Source: Lichenihabitans psoromatis (GTDB lineage: Bacteria > Pseudomonadota > Alphaproteobacteria > Rhizobiales > Beijerinckiaceae). From it: a DNA stretch of 64,000 nt. The position numbers and the translations under genes were made by a program. Below are positions 1-8,581 of this stretch, one piece after another; position 1 is the stretch's first letter, and each line of letters starts with the position of its first letter. The stretch spans positions 2,357,501 to 2,421,500 of the forward strand of contig NZ_CP036515.1 of NCBI RefSeq assembly GCF_004323635.1. The letters are read 5' to 3'. A model generated the notes under the pieces. The model was given only the letters and a program-made list of their open reading frames with translations. It ran no database searches and was not told the DNA's origin.

Positions 1-2272
1 TGACGTTGTTGCGGTTCAGCGAGACGAAGACGTCATTGGCATCATAGGACAGGGCCGCCGTGAGGAACGGCAGGTTTGTGCTGGCATTCGCGAAGGTTCC
101 GGTGACGCTCGATGCCGTGAGGATCTTGTAATTGACATAAGGCAAGAACGATCCGGTCGGCGCCGCCTGGACCGCGACCGTGCCGCCCGTGATCGTGGCC
201 GCGCCGGTCGCGACGACCGAACTGGCTTGGCTCGGGGTCGCCGCAATCGCGAGTGTCGATCCGGAGGCGAACTGCAAGGCGCCGGCGACGTTCAGCGTGG
301 TCGCCGCAACGGATGTCGTTCCGGCCAGCAACGCGGTCTGCGCCACAAGGCTTCCGGGTGCGAGCGTTCCGCCGGCGTTGACCTGGACCGCACCCACCGT
401 CCCCGACCCGGCGAGCGTGCCGGTCGCGTTCACGGTCGAGGGCGAGACGATCGATCCTGCAACCTCCAATGTGCCGCCGTTGATGATTGTCGGACCCGTA
501 TAGGTGTTCTTGCCGGTCAGCGTCAGCTGGCCCGTGCCGCCCAAGGTCAGGCCACCGGCGCCGCCGATGTCGTTGTTATAGGAGTCACTTGCGTAATAGC
601 CGCCGAGCGACGCATCCATCGTGATGGCGGTCTGCCCGTTGAAGGCGCCATAGCCATCATAGGCCGCATAGAGGTTCAGACGCCCCCAATTGTCGTAGGT
701 GTTGCCGCTGAGCAGCGGATAACCCGACGGCAGGCCGGTGGTGGCCAGGATCTCGATCCGCTGTGCATCGGTGAGATAGGGGAAGCGCGTCAGCAACAGG
801 ACCTGGGCCTGAATCGGAACCTGCGAGGCCAGGAGCGGCGTGCTCGGTCCGATCGGCGTGAACCCATAGGTCAATTCCGCCGTATAAGCCGCCTTATTGG
901 CCGCAGCATTGCCGAAGGGATCGCTGGCGTTCGCGCCCGACGCCTGGGCGGCCTGAATGCAGGCCGCGACACTCGTGGTTCCGCACGCGCTGCTGAGGTA
1001 AGCTTGGGTCGATTGCACAGCCTGATAGGTTGCATAAGCCGCGGTATTGGCCGGGTTGGTCCAATCCACACGATTGCCGTTCGCATCGTAGAGCGTCGCA
1101 TAGATGTTGGTGGCGGCCAGCGCCGTCGCCTCCATGCGGCCGCCGATCACGTCCAGCGGCGAATGCATTCCGGCCAGGATACGGTCGTTGCCGAGGTCGG
1201 CCGCGCGGGTCAGCAGTTCCTGCCCTTGTTGCGGGATCAGGAAGGCGAGGCCGAGAGCCTGCAACTCGCCCGAGTTGGTGTGGCCGCTCGGGAAAGCACC
1301 ATCGGCATAAGGGTTGGTCGAGTTGATGACCTGATAAAGCGGTGATGGAATGTTCACGGCCGTGCTGACGCGATACGGGCGCGGAGCGGTGCCGATCCCC
1401 GGCACGTAGGCGCCGACCCCAAAGGTTGCGCTGATCAGATTGCCACTGGCGTCGAAGGTGCCGAGATTGGGCGCGGTCAGCGGTTTGCCGCCATTCGCAT
1501 CGATCATGGCCTGTGTGACCGTGAAGCCTTTGACCCAATTTGCCGTGGTCCCGTACGGCGCCGGAACCGTGAACGACGAGAGATAGCTCGGCACGACGAA
1601 ATTCGCGGTGTCGGCGGTGCTCAGTCCCTTGGGATTGGTGCTGACGTTATAGTTGGCGTAACGCGCATCGAGAGGATTGATGGCCGGATTGGCGCCCTGG
1701 TAGCGCTCGAAGATCCGCTTCGGCGGCTCGGTCGAAGAGTTGTTCCGGACGACGTTGTTGATGAAGTTGACCGCATTGGCGAGCGGCGTCGCCGTGCCAT
1801 TGGAGAAGGTCGCTGAACCGGCGCTCGCGCCGTTCAGAAAGTTGATGTTGTTCTGATAATCCGCCAGCGTCGATGTCGCGTAGGTGGTCGATGTCAAACC
1901 GGCGGGGGTCACGCCCGAGGCGGACGCGGCTGCACCGGTCAGATAGAGGGACGTCAGTGCGCCGAGGCCATTTTGAATGCTGTAGGGCTGCGCCGTCCGG
2001 TCGTCGTGCAAAGCCTTGAGGGTTTGGTCGGTCGTGCGATTTTGCGTCATGGTCACGACGGTCTGATAATTCTGGACCATCACGGCTGGATTATTCTGCA
2101 TCAGCACAGCGTAATCGTCCAGCACCCCGGCAATCTGGCTGCCAACACTTGCAGTCGAGCTGTTCGTAAAGTTGACGGGCGGCGACGTCGGGACTTGCTG
2201 AGCGTGGGAATATGTTCCACTTAGAAGAACAGTTGCTATTGCTATACTCGACGTTGTGGCTTGGAATCGCAT
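1..2272 (-). CDS. PAP2-family acid phosphatase fused to autotransporter passenger (3' end beyond window)
   Basis: Reading frame open from an ATG at 2272 down to base 1, about 757 residues, and still open at the edge. It begins with a signal peptide (MRFQATTSSIAIATVLLSG, cleavage near SHA-QQ). The middle carries class A acid phosphatase/PAP2 motifs: PSGH at residues 328-331 and R364-x5-H370-xxx-D374 in GMHSPLDVIGG. From about residue 520 the sequence becomes the Gly/Thr/Asn-rich repeat typical of autotransporter passengers (LTGKNTYTGPTIINGGTLEV, AGGTLAPGS), ending with SYDANDVFVSLNRN, which normally directly precedes the outer-membrane beta-barrel. I infer a phosphatase exported through the Sec system and displayed or released at the cell surface by its own barrel, which would lie outside the window. 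Family knowledge: phosphatase-autotransporters exist in Proteobacteria, but substrate cannot be read from sequence. Confidence 0.85.
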   Translation of the reverse strand, partial: MRFQATTSSIAIATVLLSGTYSHAQQVPTSPPVNFTNSSTASVGSQIAGVLDDYAVLMQNNPAVMVQNYQTVVTMTQNRTTDQTLKALHDDRTAQPYSIQNGLGALTSLYLTGAAASASGVTPAGLTSTTYATSTLADYQNNINFLNGASAGSATFSNGTATPLANAVNFINNVVRNNSSTEPPKRIFERYQGANPAINPLDARYANYNVSTNPKGLSTADTANFVVPSYLSSFTVPAPYGTTANWVKGFTVTQAMIDANGGKPLTAPNLGTFDASGNLISATFGVGAYVPGIGTAPRPYRVSTAVNIPSPLYQVINSTNPYADGAFPSGHTNSGELQALGLAFLIPQQGQELLTRAADLGNDRILAGMHSPLDVIGGRMEATALAATNIYATLYDANGNRVDWTNPANTAAYATYQAVQSTQAYLSSACGTTSVAACIQAAQASGANASDPFGNAAANKAAYTAELTYGFTPIGPSTPLLASQVPIQAQVLLLTRFPYLTDAQRIEILATTGLPSGYPLLSGNTYDNWGRLNLYAAYDGYGAFNGQTAITMDASLGGYYASDSYNNDIGGAGGLTLGGTGQLTLTGKNTYTGPTIINGGTLEVAGSIVSPSTVNATGTLAGSGTVGAVQVNAGGTLAPGSLVAQTALLAGTTSVAATTLNVAGALQFASGSTLAIAATPSQASSVVATGAATITGGTVAVQAAPTGSFLPYVNYKILTASSVTGTFANASTNLPFLTAALSYDANDVFVSLNRNNV

Positions 2273-2588
2273 CGTTTCGGCCCTAGTGAACTCGGACAGT
2301 GCACTAGCGCAATTTTTCGACACGATTTCGTAATATTTTTGCCCCAGATCAGATCGTCAGACGAAATGTATTTTTGCAACATCGTGACGGTTTTTCAAAT
2401 AAAACGTGACACCGATGTGACGATATTCATCGACCCGTCGTCGACGCACGATAGTCCGTCATGTGCCGGCGACAGCGGGCATGACGGGCTCGTGCGGCTG
2501 CTTGACGGGTCGGGCCGGGCCAACCATGGTAACGAGGTCTATCTCGCGGAAGGAGAGGGTCCGGCCGCTTTGACGCGAACCGGCCTGA
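2273..2588. other. Intergenic region with AT-rich promoter stretch
   Basis: 316 bases between the divergent phosphatase-autotransporter and CNNM/CorC genes. Bases 2310-2430 are clearly AT-richer than the surroundings and hold three phased GTGAC/GTCAC words (see the Pho-box entry). No convincing gene is seen here. A purine-rich AAGGAGAGG at about 2560 lies 20 bases before the plus-strand start, too far for a standard ribosome binding site. Confidence 0.5.
2406..2423 (-). promoter_or_regulatory. Pho-box-like direct repeat upstream of the phosphatase gene
   Basis: Read on the minus strand the site is TCGTCAC-ATCG-GTGTCAC: two 7-base half sites with a GTCAC core, spaced 4 bases, giving an 11-base period. 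This matches the architecture of PhoB boxes (CTGTCAT direct repeats, 11-base period). A further GTCAC at 2388-2384 falls exactly 22 bases further on, keeping the phase. The site is about 134 bases upstream of the ATG at 2272 and points toward the phosphatase gene. Control by phosphate starvation is an inference. Confidence 0.4.
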
Positions 2589-3872
2589 TTGCCAGTGTTC
2601 GAACTCGTCGTTGCGGTTTTTCTCATCCTGTTGAACGGGGTGTTTGCTCTTTCTGAATTGGCGGTCGTTTCGGCCCGGAAGGGTCGCCTTCGAGCTCTGG
2701 CGGAAGAAGGCCGGACCGGGGCCCGTGCTGCTTTGAGCCTCGCCGACAATCCCGGTAAGTTTCTCTCGACGGTGCAGATCGGCATCACGCTCATCGGCAT
2801 TCTGGCCGGCGCATTTTCGGGTGCGGCGCTCGGCGGACGTCTGACCGACATGCTGCTCGATCGGGGCGCGCCGCTTTGGCTTGCGGAACCGCTTGGTTAC
2901 GGTGTCGTCATCGTGGTCATCACCTATCTCTCGGTGGTGGTCGGCGAGCTCGTCCCGAAGCAACTCGCGCTTCGCAACGCCGAATCCATCGCCTGCCTTG
3001 TCGCCCCGCCGATGACGCTCTTGTCCCGCATCGGGGCGCCTCCTGTCTGGCTGCTCGATGCCTCCACCCGACTGGTGTTCCACCTGCTCGGGCAGAAGGC
3101 CGCGTCGGATCGGGCCGTGACGGGCGACGAATTGCGCTCGCTTGTGGCGGAGGCGGAAGCCGCCGGCGTGATCGAAAATAGCGAGCGCGACATGATCTCG
3201 GGTGTATTGCGGCTCGGCGACCGGACCGCGCGAAGCCTGATGACGCCGCGGACCGAAGTGGATTGGATCAATCTTGCCGAAAGCGAAGGCGTGATCCGGG
3301 CCAAGCTCATCGCCAGCCCGCATTCGCGGTTGCCCGTTGGGGAGCGCGGCACCGACGATCTTCTCGGCGTCGTCCAATCGCGTGATGTGCTGGCAGCGAT
3401 CTTGGCAGGGCGCACACTCGATCTGCGCGCCTTTCTGCGCACGGCCCCGATCGTGCCTGATTCGATCGATGCACTGGCGGTGCTCGAAACGCTTCGGGCG
3501 GCTGAGGTGCCGATGCTGCTGGTGCATGACGAATACGGACATTTCGAGGGAATCGTGACGCCCGCCGATGTTCTCGAGGCCATTGCGGGCGTTTTCCGTT
3601 CGAGCGACGGGGAGGAAGACGAGCAAGCGGTCCAGCGCCAGGACGGAACATGGCTGCTGGCCGGATCGATGCCGGCGTACGAAATGGCCGAGCGCCTTGG
3701 CTTGTCGTTGCCGGAGCGACGTGGCTTCCAGACCGTGGCCGGTCTGGTCATCGCCGAGATGCGTCATCTGCCGAAGACTGGCGAGATCGTCATCGTCGGA
3801 GACTGGCGCCTCGAAGTCGTCGATCTCGACGGGCGTCGCGTCGATAAGGTGCTGGCGTCGCGCGTCGGTTGA
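2589..3872 (+). CDS. CNNM/CorC (hemolysin-like) integral membrane protein
   Basis: 427 residues. The N-terminal half is a DUF21/CNNM transmembrane domain with hydrophobic stretches near residues 1-25, 55-75 and 90-125. It is followed by a CBS pair (about 190-320, with the diagnostic MTPRTEVDWI and DEYGHFEGIVTPADVLE segments) and a CorC_HlyC domain at the C terminus (about 335-427). The family is linked to Mg2+/Co2+ transport or efflux; the older hemolysin name is historical. A stop codon lies immediately before the TTG at 2589, so the start must be this TTG or the GTG at 2595; neither has a strong ribosome binding site. It reads divergently from the phosphatase-autotransporter. Confidence 0.85.
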   Translation: MPVFELVVAVFLILLNGVFALSELAVVSARKGRLRALAEEGRTGARAALSLADNPGKFLSTVQIGITLIGILAGAFSGAALGGRLTDMLLDRGAPLWLAEPLGYGVVIVVITYLSVVVGELVPKQLALRNAESIACLVAPPMTLLSRIGAPPVWLLDASTRLVFHLLGQKAASDRAVTGDELRSLVAEAEAAGVIENSERDMISGVLRLGDRTARSLMTPRTEVDWINLAESEGVIRAKLIASPHSRLPVGERGTDDLLGVVQSRDVLAAILAGRTLDLRAFLRTAPIVPDSIDALAVLETLRAAEVPMLLVHDEYGHFEGIVTPADVLEAIAGVFRSSDGEEDEQAVQRQDGTWLLAGSMPAYEMAERLGLSLPERRGFQTVAGLVIAEMRHLPKTGEIVIVGDWRLEVVDLDGRRVDKVLASRVG

Positions 3873-3899
3873 CCGCGCGCGACGGAGGGGCCGCGAGCG

Positions 3900-4325
3900 T
3901 CAGCCGACGAGCTGCGCGTCCATGGTGATGTGGGCCTTCAGGAGCTTCGAAACCGGGCAGCCGGCCTTGGCTTGGCCCGCAAGCTCTTCGAATTGGGCTT
4001 GATCGATCCCCGGGATTTTGGCCGTCAGGGTCAGGTGGACGGCCGTGATGGCGTATCCGTCGCCTTCCTTGTCGAGCGTCACCTCGGCGGTCGTCTCCAT
4101 CTGGTCGGCTGTGAGGTGAGCCTCACCGAGGATGAGCGACAGCGCCATGGTGAAGCAGCCCGCATGCGCGGCGCCGATCAGTTCCTCGGGATTGGTGCCA
4201 GACTTGCCCTCGAAACGAGCCGCGAAGCCATAGGGGTAGCTTGCAAGCGCGCCACTCTTGGTCGAGATCGCGCCTTTGCCGTCTTTTAGACCGCCCTGCC
4301 ACACTGCCGAACCTTGCGTTTTCAT
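3900..4325 (-). CDS. osmC: OsmC/Ohr-family peroxiredoxin (OsmC subgroup)
   Basis: 141 residues beginning MKTQGSAVWQGGLKDGKG, the normal OsmC start. Both redox cysteines are present: one in GAAHAGCFTMALS and one in QAKAGCPVSKLL. The catalytic Arg/Glu environment is represented by FEGKSGTNPEELIGAAHA. The family reduces organic and lipid hydroperoxides in the cytoplasm with thiol donors. The ATG at 4325 is preceded by GGAGA about five bases upstream; longer in-frame starts would run through into the IS element and are rejected. An IS3-family element begins 90 bases upstream, so the gene's promoter may be displaced or altered by it. Confidence 0.9.
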   Translation of the reverse strand: MKTQGSAVWQGGLKDGKGAISTKSGALASYPYGFAARFEGKSGTNPEELIGAAHAGCFTMALSLILGEAHLTADQMETTAEVTLDKEGDGYAITAVHLTLTAKIPGIDQAQFEELAGQAKAGCPVSKLLKAHITMDAQLVG

Positions 4326-4443
4326 GGGGTGTCTCCGTTTGTGCTGGTTCCCAAGCTCGGGCACCTGCGGCAAAAACGAACGACGGTCGGAAAAGATCGC
4401 ATTGCGACCGATCTGTGGAGTGGGCCCCTTCCGGTGGACGGTT

Positions 4444-5268
4444 TTAAGCCGCCGACTTGACCGTCTGCCGGGTGAAGTAATCCTCGAACTGTTTTGGGCT
4501 GAGATAGCCGAGGGCAGAATGCAGCCTCGTAGCGTTGTAGGTCTCTTCGATGAAGCGGGGAAGGTGTTCGGCCACATCCTCGAACGTCTCGAAGGCCATC
4601 GGGTAGACCGCCTCGACCTTGAGGGTCTTCATGAAGCTTTCGGCCTTGGCATTGTCGTATGGATTGCCACGTCTTCCCATAGATCCTTTGAGGCCGCGGG
4701 CCGCGAGTTCGTCGCGGTAGACCTTGGCAGCATATTGCGATCCTCGATCCGAGTGATGCACGCAACCGGACGACGGTTTGCGATCCACAACGGCAGCCCT
4801 CAGAGCCGCCAGGGTCAACCGGGCATCGATCGATCGGCTCATGGCATAGCCCACGACCCTTCTCGACCAGGCGTCGAGGACAATGGCAACGTAGACGAAT
4901 GAGCCGACCACTTGAACGTAGGTGATGTCGGCGACCCAGAGTTGGTCTGGCCCGTTCAGCGCCATGTCCTGTGTCAGATTGGCGAAGATGGGATGATCGT
5001 GATCACTGTCGGTCGTGATGGTTGTGCGCCGTCGGATCCGCGGTTGCAGGTCATGCTCGCGCATGAGCCGGCGGACCTTCTTGTGATTGACCACGAGACC
5101 CTGCTGCCCAAGAGCTGCTCGAACACGACGCCATCCGTAACGCTCGAACTCTTCGCAGATCCGCCACATCGCTTCGACAAGGGCGGTTTCGTCGACGGCA
5201 GCCACCGGCCCGTCATAGAACGTGGAGCGAGCAAGACCCATCAGCCGGCACCCCTCTGCGACAGACAA
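4444..5268 (-). CDS. IS3-family transposase OrfB (DDE integrase domain)
   Basis: 274 residues from a TTG at 5268. An HTH_21-like segment ([15 protein letters not shown]) precedes the rve integrase core. DDE residues are visible: Asp in WVADITYV, Asp in [10 protein letters not shown], Glu in [15 protein letters not shown]. The reading frame is open upstream of 5268 with OrfB-like sequence ([17 protein letters not shown]), so the active protein is probably the OrfAB fusion made by -1 frameshifting near 5330, where A-AAG-GGG-G sits in the orfA frame. Ends 28 bases from the left inverted repeat. Confidence 0.9.
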   Translation of the reverse strand: MSVAEGCRLMGLARSTFYDGPVAAVDETALVEAMWRICEEFERYGWRRVRAALGQQGLVVNHKKVRRLMREHDLQPRIRRRTTITTDSDHDHPIFANLTQDMALNGPDQLWVADITYVQVVGSFVYVAIVLDAWSRRVVGYAMSRSIDARLTLAALRAAVVDRKPSSGCVHHSDRGSQYAAKVYRDELAARGLKGSMGRRGNPYDNAKAESFMKTLKVEAVYPMAFETFEDVAEHLPRFIEETYNATRLHSALGYLSPKQFEDYFTRQTVKSAA

Positions 5269-5588
5269 GCCGCAGGGCCTGCTAAGGACACGGGCACGCT
5301 TTTCGGCCGGAGAGATGCATGAGAAGCCCCCTTTAGAAAGTCCAGCTCGAGAGCCTGTTTTCCGACCAGCCGCTCAAGCGCTGCGATGCGCGCCTCATAG
5401 GCCTGCAGAAGGTCTGCCGCGCCCAGGTCCTGATCGAGCGCCCCCGCCTGAAACTTATCTACCCAGATCCGGATCAGGTTGCGTGACAGATCGTGGCGCT
5501 TGGCGAGACCATGCAGGGTCTCGCCAGCCAGGTACTCCTGGACAACCTGTCGCTTGAATTCGACGCTGTGGGTTCGGTGTTGACTCAT
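5241..5588 (-). CDS. IS3-family transposase OrfA (helix-turn-helix)
   Basis: 115 residues. The N terminus is an HTH_Tnp_1 domain ([20 protein letters not shown], then [16 protein letters not shown]), followed by a leucine-zipper-like helix ([19 protein letters not shown]) and ELDFLKG, where IS3 elements usually frameshift into orfB. It overlaps orfB by 28 bases. Residues after the LKG segment ([10 protein letters not shown] onward) are the unshifted OrfA tail. Binds the element ends and regulates transposition by analogy with the family. Confidence 0.85.
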   Translation of the reverse strand: MSQHRTHSVEFKRQVVQEYLAGETLHGLAKRHDLSRNLIRIWVDKFQAGALDQDLGAADLLQAYEARIAALERLVGKQALELDFLKGASHASLRPKSVPVSLAGPAACLSQRGAG

Positions 5589-5755
5589 GGACTTTCATCT
5601 TTCGAAAGCCCGACCTCCGGTCAATCGACGATCGCCAACCTGTCCATTGTCAGGGGCCCACTCCACTGCAGGGTCAATAGTGGTCCGAGCTGGAGCGCAG
5701 GGGCCGAAGGCGCCATGACGGGCGAACCTGGGGCGAGCAGGAGTGATGTCGACCG

Positions 5756-7195
5756 ATGATCGAGCAGCCCGGGCACATCAGGCAGCCGAGCCAAACCATG
5801 CGGCTTATCGTGATCGGCGGCGGCTATACTGGCGCGGCCGTCGTAATCCATGCGATTCGCACGACATTGACGCCGCTTTGGATCGATGTCGTCGAGCCCC
5901 AGGCCGACCTCGGTTTCGGCACGGCCTATGGCACGCTCGATCCGGTGCATCGCATCAACGTGCCGACCAACAAAATGTCGGTTCTTCCCGACGACGTCGA
6001 TCATCTCACTCGCTGGTTGTTCGATCATCAGGCGTTGCCCGATGCCGCCAGCACGGACCCTCAGGGTCATCACTACGTGCCGCGACATGCCTATGGCCGC
6101 TATATCGAGGCGACCCTACGCGAGGCGATCGTTTCCGCGCGCGATCGCGTGAGCTTTCGACACCACGTGGCCACCGCCTCGGCGGTAGATCCGTCGGATG
6201 AGCTCGGCGCGGCCTGGACCGTGACGCTCGCCGGAGAAGCCGAGCCGCTCCGGGGTGATGTCGTCGCTTTATGCACCGGCCACTCTCCCCCGCTGCTGCC
6301 TTGCCCCGTGAGCGCGACCGCGCTAGCCGACCCTCGGTTCATCCGCAATCCCTGGCGCCGCGACGCCTTTGCGCCGATCGGACGACTGGACGACGTTCTG
6401 ATCGTCGGAACCGGATTGAGCATGGCGGATGTGATCGCTTCGCTCGACCGCGCCGGCCATTCTGGCGCCGTGACGGCTGTGTCGCGCCGAGGACTTCTGG
6501 CGCTTCCGCATGGCACCTTCGTCGACGGGATCGACTTTCTCGACGGATACGACCTGCCGCGAACCGCGCTCGACCTGCTTCGGCTCGTCCGCCGACGCAT
6601 GCGCGACGCCGCTCCGACGCCGGGATGGCAGGCGATGGCCGACGCGTTTCGATCACGCCTCCCCGAGATCTGGCGTGCGCTGCCCGCCAAGGAGCAAAGA
6701 CGCGTCGTCCATCGCCTGCTGCCCTTTTGGGAGGTGCACCGCTTTCGTATCGCGCCCCAACCGCATGAGCTGATCGAGCGGCACCGCGGGCTCGGCCGAC
6801 TGAAACTCGAGCGAGCGAGCATCGTTGGCATCGATCAGGACGGGGGCCGCCTTGTCGCGACATTGAAGCGTCCCGGTCAACGACGAAACGAGCGCTTCTT
6901 TGACGCCATCGTGCTCTGCACGGGACCCGGCAAAGCGATCGCCGACGTGCCACTTCTGCGTCACCTTCTCGATCGCGGTCTCGCGCGGCCCGACGCGATC
7001 GGGCAGGGGATCGAGACCGATCTCGGGAGCCGGATCCTCAATTGCGAAGGGCGGGCTCAACCTGGCCTCTTGGCGATCGGGCCGCTTACGCGCGGCAGTT
7101 TTGGCGAGATGACCGGGGCACCCGATATCGTGCGTCATATCGCGCGCGTGATGGTTGGGCTGCTCGAGCCGGTGTCGAGCGACACGCTAGTTTGA
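5756..7195 (+). CDS. FAD/NAD(P)-binding protein (NAD_binding_9 type)
   Basis: 479 residues. The Rossmann motif IVIGGGYTGAAVVIHA lies near residue 17, followed by the family signatures GFGTAYGT and HRINVPTNKMS, typical of the FAD-NAD(P)-binding (PF13454) family that includes HcfA-like proteins. A second nucleotide-binding segment occurs at DDVLIVGTGLSMADVI (about residue 215). The family is poorly characterised; the sequence supports a soluble flavoprotein oxidoreductase but no substrate. Start: ATG 5756 has AGGAG 12 bases upstream; ATG 5798, just before the Rossmann strand, is an alternative. The IS element ends 90 bases upstream, so expression may depend on the IS or on a truncated native promoter. 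Confidence 0.75.
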   Translation: MIEQPGHIRQPSQTMRLIVIGGGYTGAAVVIHAIRTTLTPLWIDVVEPQADLGFGTAYGTLDPVHRINVPTNKMSVLPDDVDHLTRWLFDHQALPDAASTDPQGHHYVPRHAYGRYIEATLREAIVSARDRVSFRHHVATASAVDPSDELGAAWTVTLAGEAEPLRGDVVALCTGHSPPLLPCPVSATALADPRFIRNPWRRDAFAPIGRLDDVLIVGTGLSMADVIASLDRAGHSGAVTAVSRRGLLALPHGTFVDGIDFLDGYDLPRTALDLLRLVRRRMRDAAPTPGWQAMADAFRSRLPEIWRALPAKEQRRVVHRLLPFWEVHRFRIAPQPHELIERHRGLGRLKLERASIVGIDQDGGRLVATLKRPGQRRNERFFDAIVLCTGPGKAIADVPLLRHLLDRGLARPDAIGQGIETDLGSRILNCEGRAQPGLLAIGPLTRGSFGEMTGAPDIVRHIARVMVGLLEPVSSDTLV

Positions 7196-7276
7196 GCGGT
7201 CCGTTATCAGACGCTTGAGCCGAGCCCCGCATCCACCAAGCTGAGCCGGAGGAACGGAACGACGGATGTCGAGTTT

Positions 7277-7294
7277 TTGGGGTTCCTACCCCAA
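7277..7294. repeat. Short hairpin TTGGGG-TTCCTA-CCCCAA before the alcohol dehydrogenase
   Basis: Perfect 6-base inverted repeat with a 6-base loop, 17 bases before the ATG at 7311 and preceded by a run of T. It could be a small mRNA hairpin or an operator; there is no T-tract after it, so it is not a standard terminator. Confidence 0.3.
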
Positions 7295-7310
7295 ATCAAG
7301 AGACCCCGTC

Positions 7311-8483
7311 ATGAAAGCTCTCTGCTGGCACGGCACCAACGACATCCGGTGCGACACCGTTCCTGATCCCAAAATCGAAGAGGCGCGCGACGTCATCATC
7401 AAGGTGACGAGCTGTGCGATCTGCGGGTCCGACCTGCATCTCATGGACGGCCTCATGCCGACCATGAAGAGCGGCGACATCCTCGGACATGAATTCATGG
7501 GAGAGGTCGTGGAGACCGGCTCGGCCCATACGAAATTCAAGAAGGGCGACCGGATCGTCGTTCCGTTCAATATCAATTGCGGCGAGTGCCGTCAGTGCAA
7601 ACTCGGCAACTATTCGGTGTGCCAACGCTCGAACCGCAACGCCGCCATGGCGGCCGAGCAGTTCGGCTACACGACCGCAGGCTTGTTCGGCTATTCACAT
7701 CTGACCGGCGGATATTCCGGCGGGCAAGCCGAATATGTGCGCGTACCGATGGCGGATGTCGCACCCATGAAGGTGCCGGACGGCATGACCGATGAGGAAG
7801 TGCTGTTCCTGACCGATATCTTTCCTACGGGATATCAGGGTGCGGAGCATTGCGAGATCAAGGGCGGTGAGATCATCGCGATCTGGGGATGTGGTCCGGT
7901 GGGTTTGTTCGCCATCCAATCGGCGAAGGTGCTGGGCGCCGAGCGGATCATCGCGATCGACACCGTCCCCGAGCGGATCGCGATGGCGCGCAAGTCCGGC
8001 GCGACCGACATCATCGATTTCGCTCAAGAGGATGTTTACGAGCGCATTGTGGAGATCAGCAAAGGCGAAGGCGCCGATGCGGTGATCGATTGCGTCGGCA
8101 TGGAAGCGAGCGCCGGGCATGGACAAGCGGGTCTTTTGAGCGCCGCCAAAGAGAAGCTGGTTCCGTCCGAACGCGTCTATGCGCTTGAGCAGGCCATCAA
8201 GGCAGTTCGCCCCTGCGGCATCGTCTCTGTCCCGGGTGTCTATGGTGGCCCCGTGTCGGTCAATATGGGGCAGATCGTGCAGAAGGGTCTGACGCTTCGG
8301 AGCGGCCAGACGCATGTGAAGCGTTATCTCGAGCCCCTGACCAAGCTGATCCAAGACAAGAAGGTCGACACGACATCCCTGATCACGCATCGAAGCGATA
8401 AGCTGGAGGATGGTCCGGACCTCTACAGCATGTTCAAGGCCAAGAAGGACGGCTGCGTGAAGGTCGTGTTCCACCCGACCTGA
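7311..8483 (+). CDS. Zinc-dependent alcohol dehydrogenase (FdhA-like, medium chain)
   Basis: 390 residues from ATG 7311. Catalytic zinc ligands lie in SCAICGSDLHL and GHEFMGEVVE. The structural zinc loop is INCGECRQCKLGNYSVC. The NAD-binding motif is IWGCGPVGLFAIQSAKVLGA. The subfamily resembles glutathione-independent formaldehyde dehydrogenases and threonine-dehydrogenase-like enzymes; the actual substrate is unknown. AGAG lies about eight bases before the ATG; an upstream ATG at 7266 would add 15 poorly conserved residues and is less likely. A 50-bp near copy of its 3' end occurs at 18070-18119, evidence for a lost paralogue. Confidence 0.85.
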   Translation: MKALCWHGTNDIRCDTVPDPKIEEARDVIIKVTSCAICGSDLHLMDGLMPTMKSGDILGHEFMGEVVETGSAHTKFKKGDRIVVPFNINCGECRQCKLGNYSVCQRSNRNAAMAAEQFGYTTAGLFGYSHLTGGYSGGQAEYVRVPMADVAPMKVPDGMTDEEVLFLTDIFPTGYQGAEHCEIKGGEIIAIWGCGPVGLFAIQSAKVLGAERIIAIDTVPERIAMARKSGATDIIDFAQEDVYERIVEISKGEGADAVIDCVGMEASAGHGQAGLLSAAKEKLVPSERVYALEQAIKAVRPCGIVSVPGVYGGPVSVNMGQIVQKGLTLRSGQTHVKRYLEPLTKLIQDKKVDTTSLITHRSDKLEDGPDLYSMFKAKKDGCVKVVFHPT

Positions 8484-8581
8484 ACCGATCGATCACGCCG
8501 CGGGCAATCTCCGAGCGCTCGATCGTTGGCGTTCCGTGAGGAAATGAAGGCTGCTCGCTTCGAGCGACATGCCAACCAGCT

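Larger units (their letters stand above)
4416..5665 (-). mobile_element. Complete IS3-family insertion sequence, 1250 bp
   Basis: The element is bounded by a 14-base perfect terminal inverted repeat, TGGAGTGGGCCCCT, at 4416-4429 and (as its complement) 5652-5665. It is flanked on both sides by CTG (4413-4415 and 5666-5668), a 3-base target duplication as expected for IS3. It carries overlapping orfA and orfB in the usual -1 arrangement, with a complete DDE triad. Clean ends, intact genes and an undegraded duplication suggest a fairly recent insertion in the osmC / FAD-enzyme intergenic space. Confidence 0.9.

Noticed and set aside
227..1345. 372-codon plus-strand open frame
   Set aside because: Antisense to the phosphatase-autotransporter; Arg-rich, no domain, no ribosome binding site.
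2560..2588. AAGGAGAGG as ribosome binding site for the CNNM/CorC gene
   Set aside because: It lies about 20 bases before the TTG start, too far, and an in-frame stop directly before the start excludes an earlier start.
4974..5234. Extra open frames inside the IS element
   Set aside because: They lie in alternative frames of orfB, whose DDE residues are all intact.
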